The position numbers and the translations under genes are program-made. From JBGRQA01 sp041725895 (GTDB lineage Bacteria > Bacteroidota > Bacteroidia > Bacteroidales > Marinifilaceae), in NCBI GenBank assembly GCA_041725895.1, contig JBGRQA010000027.1, positions 22,407 through 86,406 on the forward strand: DNA of 64,000 nucleotides. Reading direction: 5' to 3'. Positions 55,338 through 62,845 of the stretch are shown here, piece by piece (the first letter of the stretch is position 1; each line of letters starts with the position of its first letter). Under the pieces are notes generated by a model. That model was not told the origin of the DNA, searched no databases, and saw only the letters and a list, made by a program, of their open reading frames with translations.

Positions 55338-55730
55338 TCAATACGTAGATCCTGGAAATGCAAGGTAAATTTTGGGAGGATGAAAAATCTCGAAATAATT
55401 CAGTCGGTGTTTTAGGATTTTACAATAGGAGGGGAGTGTTGCGCAATTAGGACTGATAGCATGGTCTTGGATAGGCAAAACAGAACAAATAAAAGGTGAA
55501 TTCTCTTTTTGGGGCACTGTTTTTTCTTTGGGCGGTTGATCCTCTTGGTGTTTGCGAAATTGCTTTTCCAATTGGCAGTGTCCATTGCAATGCAGATTCT
55601 TTTTGTCTTTATTGATGCAAAGTTCTGCAAAATAATCTCTGTTGATTTCAAAATGAAGGATGAGGAGGTCTGTCTCAAATAGGTTGAGGAGAAATATGCT
55701 TAGTAGTGTATATGTGAGCAGAATCTTCAA
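55338..55730 (-). CDS. Small Cys/His-rich protein upstream of the copper receptor
   Basis: A 130-residue protein with an N-terminal membrane or signal segment (about 3-17) followed by CINKDKKNLHCNGHCQLEKQ (C38, C48, H51, C52). In Bacteroidota, short proteins with an 'NCNGKC'-type motif are often found beside copper or other metal receptors; the motif could bind a metal, which is inference. It precedes the TonB receptor on the same strand. No enzyme domain is seen. Confidence 0.7.
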   Translation of the reverse strand: MKILLTYTLLSIFLLNLFETDLLILHFEINRDYFAELCINKDKKNLHCNGHCQLEKQFRKHQEDQPPKEKTVPQKENSPFICSVLPIQDHAISPNCATLPSYCKILKHRLNYFEIFHPPKIYLAFPGSTY

Positions 55731-55828
55731 ATTAGATTATTTGGAATTTGTCTTATTAAATATAATAAGCTTTCCATTGATAACCAATTTTATTGCTTCG
55801 CTTTAATGGGGGAAAAAAAATAGGGCAT

Positions 55829-55859
55829 AAAAAATCCCCAAAGTCTGGGCTTTGGGGAT
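55829..55859 (-). terminator. Terminator of the selD/DsrE unit
   Basis: ATCCCCAAAG (55834-55843) pairs with CTTTGGGGAT (55850-55859), with a T-run on the minus strand. Confidence 0.8.
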
Positions 55860-55881
55860 GAAGTGTATTTCGATTTTATTT

Positions 55882-56235
55882 TTACAGGTTGATCACCTTG
55901 TCGGCACTGTATTGCAATGTAATGATGTCGGGCATTGAGCCTACGGTTCCCACCTTAATTTTTTCAGAGATTCCAAAGAAATCAAGACAGGTTTTACAGG
56001 CCAGCATTTTAACACCCTTCTCTTCTAATGTTTGCAGCGCTTCCAGGGCAGGCGATCCTTCGCAAATCAATTTTACACCGCTGTTGTAAAAAACAATAAT
56101 CTTTGGCAATTGATTGTCTGCTGAGATTAGTTTCAGATAGTTGTTAATCAGTTTTAGTCCCAGTTCGTCACTGCCATCGCCCATACCGTCTTTGGTAATT
56201 TGCAGTAGGGTATTATTAGAAATTCCTTGTGTCAT
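55882..56235 (-). CDS. DsrE/YedF-like sulfur or selenium carrier protein
   Basis: A 117-residue protein of the DsrE fold. It matches the C-terminal half of YedF, the 'sulfurtransferase-like selenium metabolism protein': NTLLQITKDGMGDGSDELG, then FYNSGVKLICEGSPALEAL, and the probable active thiols in ACKTCLDFFG. It lacks the TusA-like N-terminal half that YedF proteins usually carry. It follows selD (gap 104 bases, same strand), so it probably handles selenium or sulfur on the path to selenophosphate; this is inferred from context. Confidence 0.8.
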   Translation of the reverse strand: MTQGISNNTLLQITKDGMGDGSDELGLKLINNYLKLISADNQLPKIIVFYNSGVKLICEGSPALEALQTLEEKGVKMLACKTCLDFFGISEKIKVGTVGSMPDIITLQYSADKVINL

Positions 56236-56339
56236 AGTTGTACCATTTTGAAAATTATGGTGTGGTATTATTACGATAAATCTTTAAAAAGGCAGAAGGA
56301 GTAAAGCGACTTCGTGGCTTTTTAAAAATATAATTGATA

Positions 56340-57380
56340 TTATTGAATGCTTATGTAAGGTTGCTCGTTTTCGTTTCGTTCCACCAGTTGCCCGATTGGG
56401 TTCAGTTGGAATCCTTCTTTTTCGGCAACTGCAAGGAATTCATCAATATGATTGTTTTCTACAGCTACTAATAGTCCACCGCTGGTTTGTGGGTCACAAA
56501 GCAACGCTTTTTGATCTTCGGTAATATCTCCGATGAGGTGACCGTAGGAGTTCCAATTGCGTCGGGTCCCACCGGGGGTGCATTTCTGTTGGATTAGTTC
56601 TTCTACACCTTCGATTTTTGGAACAGCATCATAATTGATGATGGCATTTACCTGGCTTCCTTCGCAGATCTCACTCAGGTGACCCAGCAGTCCAAATCCG
56701 GTAACATCAGTCATAGATTTGATGTAGTCCTGCTTTCCGAATACTTCCCCAACTTTGTTTAATGTACACATCAGGTCAACCACCAGTTGGTTGTCTTCGT
56801 GTGCTCGTAATTTTTTCTTCTCGGCGGTGGTGAGTACACCAATCCCCAATGGTTTGGTCAGGAATAAAGTACATCCGGGAGTTGCCGTATTGTTTTGTTT
56901 GATACGTTTGGTTTCTACCAATCCGTTCACCGATAGCCCAAAAACAGGGTCGGAGATGTCGATGCTGTGTCCTCCAGCCAGGGTGATTCCTGCATTGGCA
57001 CATACATCTCGTGCGCCTTCAATTACTTTCTGGGCCAGATCGGTGGATAGTTTTTCAAGAGGCCAGGCCAAAATGGCCAAAGCCATGATGGGTTTTCCTC
57101 CCATAGCGTAGATGTCGCTGATGGCATTGGTGGCGGCGATTCGACCAAAATCATAGGGATCATCAACAATTGGAGTGAAAAAGTCAGTTGTACTGATCAC
57201 AGCTTGTCCATTGCCCAAATCGAAAACCGCAGCATCATCCTTGGTGTCGTTGCCAACCAAAAGGTTGGGATGAGCTTGAATGGGAGAGCTGCTTTTTAGA
57301 ATGCACTCCAGATCTTTTGGTGAAATCTTGCATCCACATCCGGCGCCCGGACTGAATTGTGTCAGTTTTTTTGTTTCCAT
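56340..57380 (-). CDS. selD: Selenide, water dikinase
   Basis: A 346-residue enzyme making selenophosphate, the Se donor for selenocysteine and selenouridine. The catalytic loop is GAGCGCK (first Cys15 corresponds to Cys17 of E. coli, Lys18 to Lys20); it uses Cys, not selenocysteine. The Asp/Gly-rich ATP site appears as DDAAVFDLGNG and DVTGFGLLGHL. No selA, selB or ybbB is in the window, so the end use of selenium is open. It is followed by the DsrE gene. Confidence 0.96.
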   Translation of the reverse strand: METKKLTQFSPGAGCGCKISPKDLECILKSSSPIQAHPNLLVGNDTKDDAAVFDLGNGQAVISTTDFFTPIVDDPYDFGRIAATNAISDIYAMGGKPIMALAILAWPLEKLSTDLAQKVIEGARDVCANAGITLAGGHSIDISDPVFGLSVNGLVETKRIKQNNTATPGCTLFLTKPLGIGVLTTAEKKKLRAHEDNQLVVDLMCTLNKVGEVFGKQDYIKSMTDVTGFGLLGHLSEICEGSQVNAIINYDAVPKIEGVEELIQQKCTPGGTRRNWNSYGHLIGDITEDQKALLCDPQTSGGLLVAVENNHIDEFLAVAEKEGFQLNPIGQLVERNENEQPYISIQ

Positions 57381-57616
57381 GATAATATCTTGATGTTGTA
57401 TCGTTTATTTTCGATCCCGATACTTGCAGGGATGAAATACAAATCGGTGTAAATCGTGTTGACGATTACCGATCGTTTCGTAAAAATTTGGACAAAGGTA
57501 GGAATTTTTTACTGCCTTTGTTCTATTCCTGAGTGTCTAAGAGAGGAAGAGGCAAGGGAAATTTGTTAAATTTGTACAATTAGTTTTTTCTTTAGTGACA
57601 AAATTTATCTCATCGA

Positions 57617-58396
57617 ATGAACAATCTTTCCAAATATAGTGTGTGGTTTGTATTACTTCTTATCTGTGTTTCATGCGCCTCCACGAAGCTTTTGAATGGG
57701 GATGAAGAAAAATATCATCTGTCTACAGAGGAGATTTATGGTCGGAATTGTGCTGCTTTTACCTGTGTTCGCGAGGTAGATGAGGAGTTTCAAAGTGAAT
57801 TGAAGAAAGAGGGCAAAAGATTGCTTCAGATCTACCTGATTCGCCATGCTAAGCCCAATTTAAAAAAGAAAGCTTTCTATTCCGTACAAGAAGCCCAACA
57901 ATATATGACGAACTACAATCTGGTGCCCATTCATCCCATTGATTCGGGTTTGGTACGGGTTGATCTTGATAGGAGACATACGATTCACTGTTCCAGTTTG
58001 CGCCGTTCACAGGAAACGGCCCAGGGAATTTTTGGAGACAATTTCCCCATTGTTGCCGATTCTCTGTTTCGTGAGTTTGAAATTAAAGCCATTCGGGCAA
58101 GTAGCGTGATTAAGGTTCCCCTCGTAGTTTGGCAGTTCTTCAGTAGAGGAACTTGGTTTCTAGGCTTCAATCATCGGGGCATCGAAAGTTTTAAGGAGGC
58201 TAAGAAGCGTGCCTACAGATGTGCTGAAAAACTCATAGAGAGTGCCATCGAGGAAGAAACTTCAATTCTTGTAGGACATGGAATGCTCAATGGAGCCATA
58301 GAAAGGGAGTTGGCAAAACAGGGCTGGCAAACTATTAAAAATAAAGGTCATGTCAACCTGGGAGCAACCATACTCGTTAAAGTGGTGGAAAGGTAG
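57617..58396 (+). CDS. Histidine phosphatase family lipoprotein
   Basis: A 259-residue lipoprotein (lipobox CVSCAST, about Cys20). The phosphoglycerate-mutase-like site is IYLIRHAKPN (catalytic His about 76), with SSLRRSQETA supplying the Arg and ILVGHGMLNG the second His. The acidic proton donor would be in FREFEIKAI. A phosphatase anchored in the envelope is expected; the substrate is unknown. A -7-like TAAATTTG (57567-57574) lies 40 bases upstream. It converges with the O-methyltransferase gene. Confidence 0.8.
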   Translation: MNNLSKYSVWFVLLLICVSCASTKLLNGDEEKYHLSTEEIYGRNCAAFTCVREVDEEFQSELKKEGKRLLQIYLIRHAKPNLKKKAFYSVQEAQQYMTNYNLVPIHPIDSGLVRVDLDRRHTIHCSSLRRSQETAQGIFGDNFPIVADSLFREFEIKAIRASSVIKVPLVVWQFFSRGTWFLGFNHRGIESFKEAKKRAYRCAEKLIESAIEEETSILVGHGMLNGAIERELAKQGWQTIKNKGHVNLGATILVKVVER

Positions 58397-58415
58397 AAGG
58401 ATCAATATTAGTTCT

Positions 58416-58453
58416 TTGTTTCTTGCTCCGGTCAAACCAGGAACAAGAAACAA
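58416..58453. terminator. Bidirectional stem-loop between convergent genes
   Basis: A 10-bp stem (58416-58425 with 58444-58453) extended past one mismatch lies between the stops at 58396 and 58463. T-tracts are modest on both sides. Confidence 0.5.
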
Positions 58454-58462
58454 TTTTGAAAC

Positions 58463-59104
58463 TTATTTTTTTCTGAGCACCATCAACCCATGTCGAATGG
58501 GAAGCATCAGGTTTTCTACGCGGGTATCCTGGTGAACATGATCGTTAAAGGCAAGGATGCCTTGGGTTTGCTTGTCGTTGGCTTCCACTTGTTCAACAAC
58601 CTTTCCATCCCAAAGTACATCATCTGCTAAAATGAAACCACCCGGACGAAGTTTTGGGAGTACGGTTTCGTAATAGTCCACGTATTGGCGTTTATCTGCA
58701 TCAATGAATACCAGGTCGAAAGTTTCATCTATTTGGGGAATAACTTCCAGAGCTTCCCCAATGTGGAAATGGATCTTCTCCTGTAAACCCGATTTTTCTA
58801 AAAATTGTCTGGTGAATCCCTCTATTTCGTCATTGATATCGATGGTGTGAAGTTGACCTTCTTCTGTCATTCCCTGCGCCATGCTGATGGCTGAATAGCC
58901 GGTATATGTTCCGATCTCAAGAATTCTTTTGGGTTGAATCATTTGGCAGATCATCTTCAGAAATTTGCCTTGCATGTGTCCCGAAAGCATTCTTGGGCGC
59001 AGCATTTTTACATGAGTTTCCCGATCCAGTTCTTTCAGTACGGTATCTTCCTCTTCGGTGTGGGTTAGGATATAATCTTCCAATTCCCGGTTAATCTCCA
59101 ACAT
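58463..59104 (-). CDS. Class I SAM-dependent O-methyltransferase
   Basis: A 213-residue enzyme of the caffeoyl-CoA/catechol O-methyltransferase type. It shows the SAM-binding ILEIGTYTGYSAISMAQG (about 59-76) and the metal-binding Asp in LVFIDADKRQYVDYYE (about 132-147), with a second Asp/Asn in ILADDVLWDGKV. A divalent-metal-dependent methylation of a hydroxylated small molecule is expected; the substrate is unknown. Its start is 3 bases after the M16 peptidase stop, so they are co-transcribed. Confidence 0.9.
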   Translation of the reverse strand: MLEINRELEDYILTHTEEEDTVLKELDRETHVKMLRPRMLSGHMQGKFLKMICQMIQPKRILEIGTYTGYSAISMAQGMTEEGQLHTIDINDEIEGFTRQFLEKSGLQEKIHFHIGEALEVIPQIDETFDLVFIDADKRQYVDYYETVLPKLRPGGFILADDVLWDGKVVEQVEANDKQTQGILAFNDHVHQDTRVENLMLPIRHGLMVLRKK

Positions 59105-59107
59105 GCT

Positions 59108-60328
59108 CTATTTGTAAATCAGGGTTGTTAATTTGTCTTTGTTTAATATTTCGTTGGCAACTTCCATGAGTTGCTCTGCCGTAATAGCTTCCACTTTTTT
59201 GTATACTTCAGCAAGAGTGTCCACTTTGTTGTACATCATGTAGCTTTTCCCTATGCTCAGCATCAGGTTTTCGTTGTTTTCGGAAGAAATGGCAATCTGG
59301 CCGATCATCTGGTTTTTAGCCCTCTTGAGTTGCAGTAAACCCAGTTTCTGATTGCAGAGGCGGTCCATTTCCTTGTAGACAAGGTTTAGGCAACGGTTCA
59401 GATTGTCCTTGTCGGTTCCGAAATAAATGTTGAGCACCCCGGTATCAAAGTATGGGGTATAGTTCGATTCCACATTGTAGGCCAAACCGTGCTTTTCTCT
59501 CAGGGAAAGATTCAGACGGGAATTCATGCCCGGCCCTCCCAATATATTGCTCAAAAGGGAAAGAGTAATTCTTCTGTCATCGTTTAGGTCATAAGCTACA
59601 TTTCCTACAATGCAATGACTTTGATAGGTGTTTTTGATCAGAGTTTTGGAGAATGGTTCGTAGGAATTTGGTTTCTGTCGCTTCTCTACACGAAGGTTGG
59701 TTGGAACGTCTCCAAAATATCGTTCCACCTGTTTCACCAGTTTTTTGAAAGGAATATTTCCCACGGAGGCAATTACCATCTGATCGGTGTGGTAATTGTT
59801 CTGTATAAATCGAAGGATATCCTCCTTGTTAAATTTTTTGATGTTTTTGGGTGTTCCCAGTATGTTACGGCCGATGGGATCCTTATGGAAGATCAATTCC
59901 TCAAAATCATCGAATATTAATTCTGAGGGGCTGTCCTTGTAGGAATTGATTTCATCGATGATTATTTCTTTTTCTTTTTCCAGTTCTTTTTCCGGAAAAA
60001 CAGAATTAAAGGTGATGTCGCTTATCAATTCCAAAGCGCGGTTGTAGTCCTTGTCCAAAAAGGTTGCGTAGATGCAGGTTTCTTCCTTGGTGGTGTAGGC
60101 ATTGATTTCTCCACCCACATCATCCATTCGGCTTAGAATGTGGTAAGCTTTTCTTTTGCGCGTCCCCTTAAAGATAACATGCTCAATAAAATGGGCCATT
60201 CCCCATTCGTCCTCCTGCTCATCGCGCGATCCGGTGTTCAATAGAATGCCACAGTGGGCTACATTCAAATTAATGGGCCTGTGGATTAATCGAATACCAT
60301 TGGATAATGTATGAGTTTCAAATACCAT
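59108..60328 (-). CDS. M16 family zinc metallopeptidase
   Basis: A 406-residue processing-peptidase-like protein. The inverted zinc motif is HFIEHVIFKGT (HxxEH, about 46-50) with the downstream Glu in TFLDKDYNRALELISD/EKELEKEKEIIIDEI. The M16 C-terminal domain follows (ILRFIQNNYHTDQMVIASVGNI). It has no signal peptide, as is usual for the single-lobed cytoplasmic M16B type. The substrate is unknown. It leads a two-gene unit with the O-methyltransferase. Confidence 0.92.
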   Translation of the reverse strand: MVFETHTLSNGIRLIHRPINLNVAHCGILLNTGSRDEQEDEWGMAHFIEHVIFKGTRKRKAYHILSRMDDVGGEINAYTTKEETCIYATFLDKDYNRALELISDITFNSVFPEKELEKEKEIIIDEINSYKDSPSELIFDDFEELIFHKDPIGRNILGTPKNIKKFNKEDILRFIQNNYHTDQMVIASVGNIPFKKLVKQVERYFGDVPTNLRVEKRQKPNSYEPFSKTLIKNTYQSHCIVGNVAYDLNDDRRITLSLLSNILGGPGMNSRLNLSLREKHGLAYNVESNYTPYFDTGVLNIYFGTDKDNLNRCLNLVYKEMDRLCNQKLGLLQLKRAKNQMIGQIAISSENNENLMLSIGKSYMMYNKVDTLAEVYKKVEAITAEQLMEVANEILNKDKLTTLIYK

Positions 60329-60409
60329 ATATCAAATTAATTAGGCTGCAAAGGTAGTAAGAAGTTTAGAACCCTACTGCGATTTTTTTTGCTATTTTTT
60401 ACGATTTTA

Positions 60410-60440
60410 TTTGGAGCTTATAATTTTTTGCGTACTTTTG
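60410..60440 (+). promoter_or_regulatory. Promoter of the tandem tRNA-Phe genes
   Basis: TTTG (60410-60413), 19 bases, TACTTTTG (60433-60440): exact Bacteroidota promoter, 18 bases before the first tRNA-Phe. Confidence 0.75.
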
Positions 60441-60458
60441 CATCGCTCAAGTAAAGAG

Positions 60459-60531
60459 GGTACCATAGCTCAGTTGGTAGAGCAATGGACTGAAAATCCA
60501 TGTGTCCCTGGTTCGATTCCAGGTGGTACCA
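60459..60531 (+). tRNA. tRNA-Phe (anticodon GAA), copy 1
   Basis: A 73-base cloverleaf: acceptor GGTACCA with TGGTACC, anticodon stem ATGGA/TCCAT around CTGAAAA (anticodon 60492-60494), T-arm CCTGG/CCAGG with TTCGATT. CCA is not encoded. It is identical to the two other copies in the window. Confidence 0.96.
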
Positions 60532-60562
60532 CTTTCTTTTTCTGAGTTTATAACCAATTTAG

Positions 60563-60635
60563 GGTACCATAGCTCAGTTGGTAGAGCAATGGACTGAAAA
60601 TCCATGTGTCCCTGGTTCGATTCCAGGTGGTACCA
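60563..60635 (+). tRNA. tRNA-Phe (anticodon GAA), copy 2
   Basis: Identical in all 73 bases to copy 1, 31 bases downstream in the same transcript. It ends in a discriminator A with no encoded CCA and is followed by a terminator and then by the GIY-YIG reading frame. Confidence 0.96.
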
Positions 60636-60637
60636 CG

Positions 60638-60671
60638 AAAAAGGATCAATCTTTTGATTGATCCTTTTTTT
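60638..60671 (+). terminator. Terminator of the tandem tRNA-Phe genes
   Basis: A perfect 14-bp stem (60638-60651 with 60656-60669, loop TTTT) and T-run. Its core GATCAATC/GATTGATC recurs in the terminator at 61018-61049. Confidence 0.85.
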
Positions 60672-60685
60672 GTATCTTTAAATTC

Positions 60686-60994
60686 ATGGAAATAGAGGTT
60701 TATATACTTTTCAGTTCTTCATTGAATCAATACTACATTGGTTATACGAAAGATTTAGAAGAACGGATTTCAATGCATCGGAATGGAGTTTAGGCAAGAT
60801 CCTTTACTTCAAAAGTGAAGGATTGGGAATTGTATTTTTCACAGGAATGTGAAACTATTGCTCAGGCTCGACGAATTGAAGAGCATATCAAGCGGATGAA
60901 AAGTCGCAGGTACATTGAAAATTTACGCCGCTATGCGAATATTATTCAAAAGCTATTGGAAAAATATAGATATACGCCTGGTTCGCCCCGATAG
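60686..60994 (+). pseudogene. GIY-YIG nuclease family gene with one in-frame stop
   Basis: Reading from the ATG at 60686 gives a small GIY-YIG domain of 102 codons interrupted once by TAG (60791-60793, codon 36). The first part has VYIL for 'GIY', YYIGYT for 'YIG', the catalytic Arg in LEERISMH (R27) and HRNG. After the stop the frame continues with ARSFTSKVKDWELYFSQE, the metal-binding Glu in RRIEEHIKRMKSRRYIE, and then runs into a tRNA-Phe 3' remnant, ending at TAG 60992. It resembles the short GIY-YIG proteins common beside tRNAs in Bacteroidota. AAG to TAG at codon 36 would explain the break. Readthrough or a sequencing error are alternatives. Confidence 0.8.
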
Positions 60995-61017
60995 CCATCG
61001 GGGCAAGGTGGTACCAC
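60977..61017 (+). repeat. tRNA-Phe 3' remnant with a palindrome in place of the T-loop end
   Basis: CCTGGTTCG (60977-60985) equals the T-arm 5' half of tRNA-Phe, and AGGTGGTACCAC (61006-61017) equals its 3' end plus the next base. The five tRNA bases between them (ATTCC) are replaced by 20 bases containing a near-perfect palindrome, GCCCCGAT/ATCGGGGC (60985-61004, loop AGCC). The remnant is 3' of the GIY-YIG frame and overlaps its last codons. Confidence 0.85.
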
Positions 61018-61050
61018 AAAAGAGATCAATCTACAGGTTGATCTCTTTTT
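61018..61050 (+). terminator. Terminator after the tRNA-Phe remnant
   Basis: A 14-bp stem (61018-61031 with 61036-61049, loop TACA, one G-T pair) followed by T. Its core resembles the terminator of the intact tRNA-Phe. Confidence 0.8.
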
Positions 61051-61158
61051 GTTTTTACGGCTCTTGGTGTAAATGTTTTCACTATAGAGTGGGGACAGGA
61101 TCTGCGAAAATCAGTTTGATCAGTGTCATCTGTGTTCTATTATTTCCAAAGCTACTCC

Positions 61159-61189
61159 AAAAAATGGCCGTTCCTGTTCAGAAACGGCC
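61159..61189 (-). terminator. Terminator of the S41 peptidase gene
   Basis: GGCCGTT (61166-61172) pairs with AACGGCC (61183-61189), with six T after it on the minus strand. Confidence 0.65.
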
Positions 61190-61251
61190 CAATGTAGTAA
61201 ATAATGGGGCTGGAGTAGCTTTATTAATCACTGAACTCTGTTTTTCTTGGT

Positions 61252-62559
61252 TTAGAAAGCTCCAATCATTTCTCTGAATCCCTTCAATGGCAATTCTCTT
61301 CCTTTGGGGGCTCCGGCTTTGAGAAGCATTGCCTGGTCGAAAATTCCGGTCTCAATGTAATTGAGAGCTGCTTTTAGATTGGTTTCCTCCTGATCACCCC
61401 AATCGTGGGTTAGGTCATCGGCAATTTCAAAATCGACAGGAATCCCATCGAAATATTCTCCAATATCATCTTTGTTCGTTATTTTGAAGCTGATGGGGAC
61501 CACAGCCAAATTGAATTTTGGCACTTCAAAAACGTACATTCCTACGGGCTTTCCGTGTGTTTGGGTTCCGATTAGAATAACATTCTCGGCTCCCAGGTAT
61601 GGTTCCAGACCGTTAATAACCATTTCGCTGGCAGAGGCAGTGGAGCGGGTAGTGATGATAAAAATCCGTTCGAAATTATAGGCTGCTGGTTGGGAGAGAA
61701 AGAGGTCGATGGTATCGGATGCCGATTTGCTCTGATTGTGAAATATTTTTGAATAGACCTGTCCGGTGAAGGTATTGCCTGTTATTAGTGCACTCAACTG
61801 ATTCGAAATTTTAGTACTTCCTCCTCCGTTGTATCTTAAATCCAGAATTAATTCGGTAGCACCTTTGGTCTTAAAATCCGAAAAGGCAGCATTCAATTCT
61901 TGCTCAGATGAATCCAAAAAGCTGTCGAATACCAGGTAGGCAACTTTAGCTCCTTTTTCAGTTGTGATTACATCTTGATGAAGAACCGTGTTTTGCTGCA
62001 TTTCAGTCTGGGATAAGATCAACTCTTTTTGTTCTCCGCTACTATTTTTGAATACAAATGAATTGCCGGGACGATTTAATTCGTTAATGATGTCATCGTC
62101 ATTCATGCTACTTGGGGCTTTTCCGTTAATTCTGATAAGTTCCCATCCGCGGGTGATACCTTCTGTTTTTAGGACAGATGCATCGTATACTAGTTTCACC
62201 ATTAAATGCTCCTGGTCTTTCCATTTAAGAGCAAAGCCATATCCTTTGTAGGTTCCGTTTTCCAGAAAAGCCATCAGTTCGTCCAGGTTGTCGATAAAGC
62301 TCCATTTATCCTGAGGTGCCAGAAGTTTGTCGAAGTATTCATTGGCAGAGTCAAAACTATTGGGGTTGATTTCCGGAAGGTCTTCATTCCAAAGGTACCA
62401 TTCCTTCATGATCTCATCAATTTCGGAAATTACGCTGGACTGGGATTCGATTCCTGGTAGGTCTAAATCATCATCCTTACTACAGGATACTATTAGTAGG
62501 GATAAAAAGAATGGGAGAAAAAAAAGATATAGGATTATAGGAAATTTTCTGCGATTCAT
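61252..62559 (-). CDS. S41 family C-terminal processing peptidase, lipoprotein
   Basis: A 435-residue lipoprotein (lipobox VSCSKDDD, about Cys26). After an N-terminal helical region it has a PDZ-like segment (VLKTEGITRGWELIRINGKAPSS, about 130-152) and the S41 tail-specific protease domain with ELILDLRYNGGG, the catalytic Ser in TRSTASASEMVING and the Lys expected further on. It probably trims envelope proteins. The same layout is common for Bacteroidota S41 lipoproteins. It lies between the GIY-YIG locus and the third tRNA-Phe and is transcribed on the minus strand. Confidence 0.9.
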   Translation of the reverse strand: MNRRKFPIILYLFFLPFFLSLLIVSCSKDDDLDLPGIESQSSVISEIDEIMKEWYLWNEDLPEINPNSFDSANEYFDKLLAPQDKWSFIDNLDELMAFLENGTYKGYGFALKWKDQEHLMVKLVYDASVLKTEGITRGWELIRINGKAPSSMNDDDIINELNRPGNSFVFKNSSGEQKELILSQTEMQQNTVLHQDVITTEKGAKVAYLVFDSFLDSSEQELNAAFSDFKTKGATELILDLRYNGGGSTKISNQLSALITGNTFTGQVYSKIFHNQSKSASDTIDLFLSQPAAYNFERIFIITTRSTASASEMVINGLEPYLGAENVILIGTQTHGKPVGMYVFEVPKFNLAVVPISFKITNKDDIGEYFDGIPVDFEIADDLTHDWGDQEETNLKAALNYIETGIFDQAMLLKAGAPKGRELPLKGFREMIGAF

Positions 62560-62795
62560 GATAAAATCTATTTTATTGAATTGAAGTTTTACTTTAGTTG
62601 CTTAAGATATGAGGCTTACAGCAATAATTGTACCTAAGGGGCTATCTTTTTAGAGGAAATTGTTTGTTAAGATGAAATACCCGCTCATTTTAAAATTGTA
62701 TTTAGATGAAATCTAAACAAGAAGAAAGGGCTTTGATTTTGAATGCATTTCGCGCAATGTGCCATTGGGTGCGGCTTAGAGAGTGAAAAAAATAT

Positions 62796-62825
62796 TTTGT
62801 GGCAAGGATTATTTGTTTACTTTTG
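62796..62825 (+). promoter_or_regulatory. Promoter of tRNA-Phe copy 3
   Basis: TTTG (62796-62799), 18 bases, TACTTTTG (62818-62825), 20 bases before the tRNA. The -7 box is the same as at copy 1. The remainder of the 286-base gap after the S41 gene shows nothing else. Confidence 0.7.
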
Positions 62826-62845
62826 TAGCAACAAAACAAACCAAC

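Noticed and set aside
56340..57380. SelD as a selenoprotein
   Set aside because: The catalytic residue is encoded as Cys and no in-frame TGA is present.
60791..60793. TAG as pyrrolysine or another recoded codon
   Set aside because: No pyl genes or recoding signal are seen, and TAG ends other genes in the window normally.
60915..61277. 120-codon plus-strand frame starting inside the GIY-YIG gene
   Set aside because: It is out of frame with the GIY-YIG domain, crosses the tRNA remnant and terminator, and its product has no coherent pattern.
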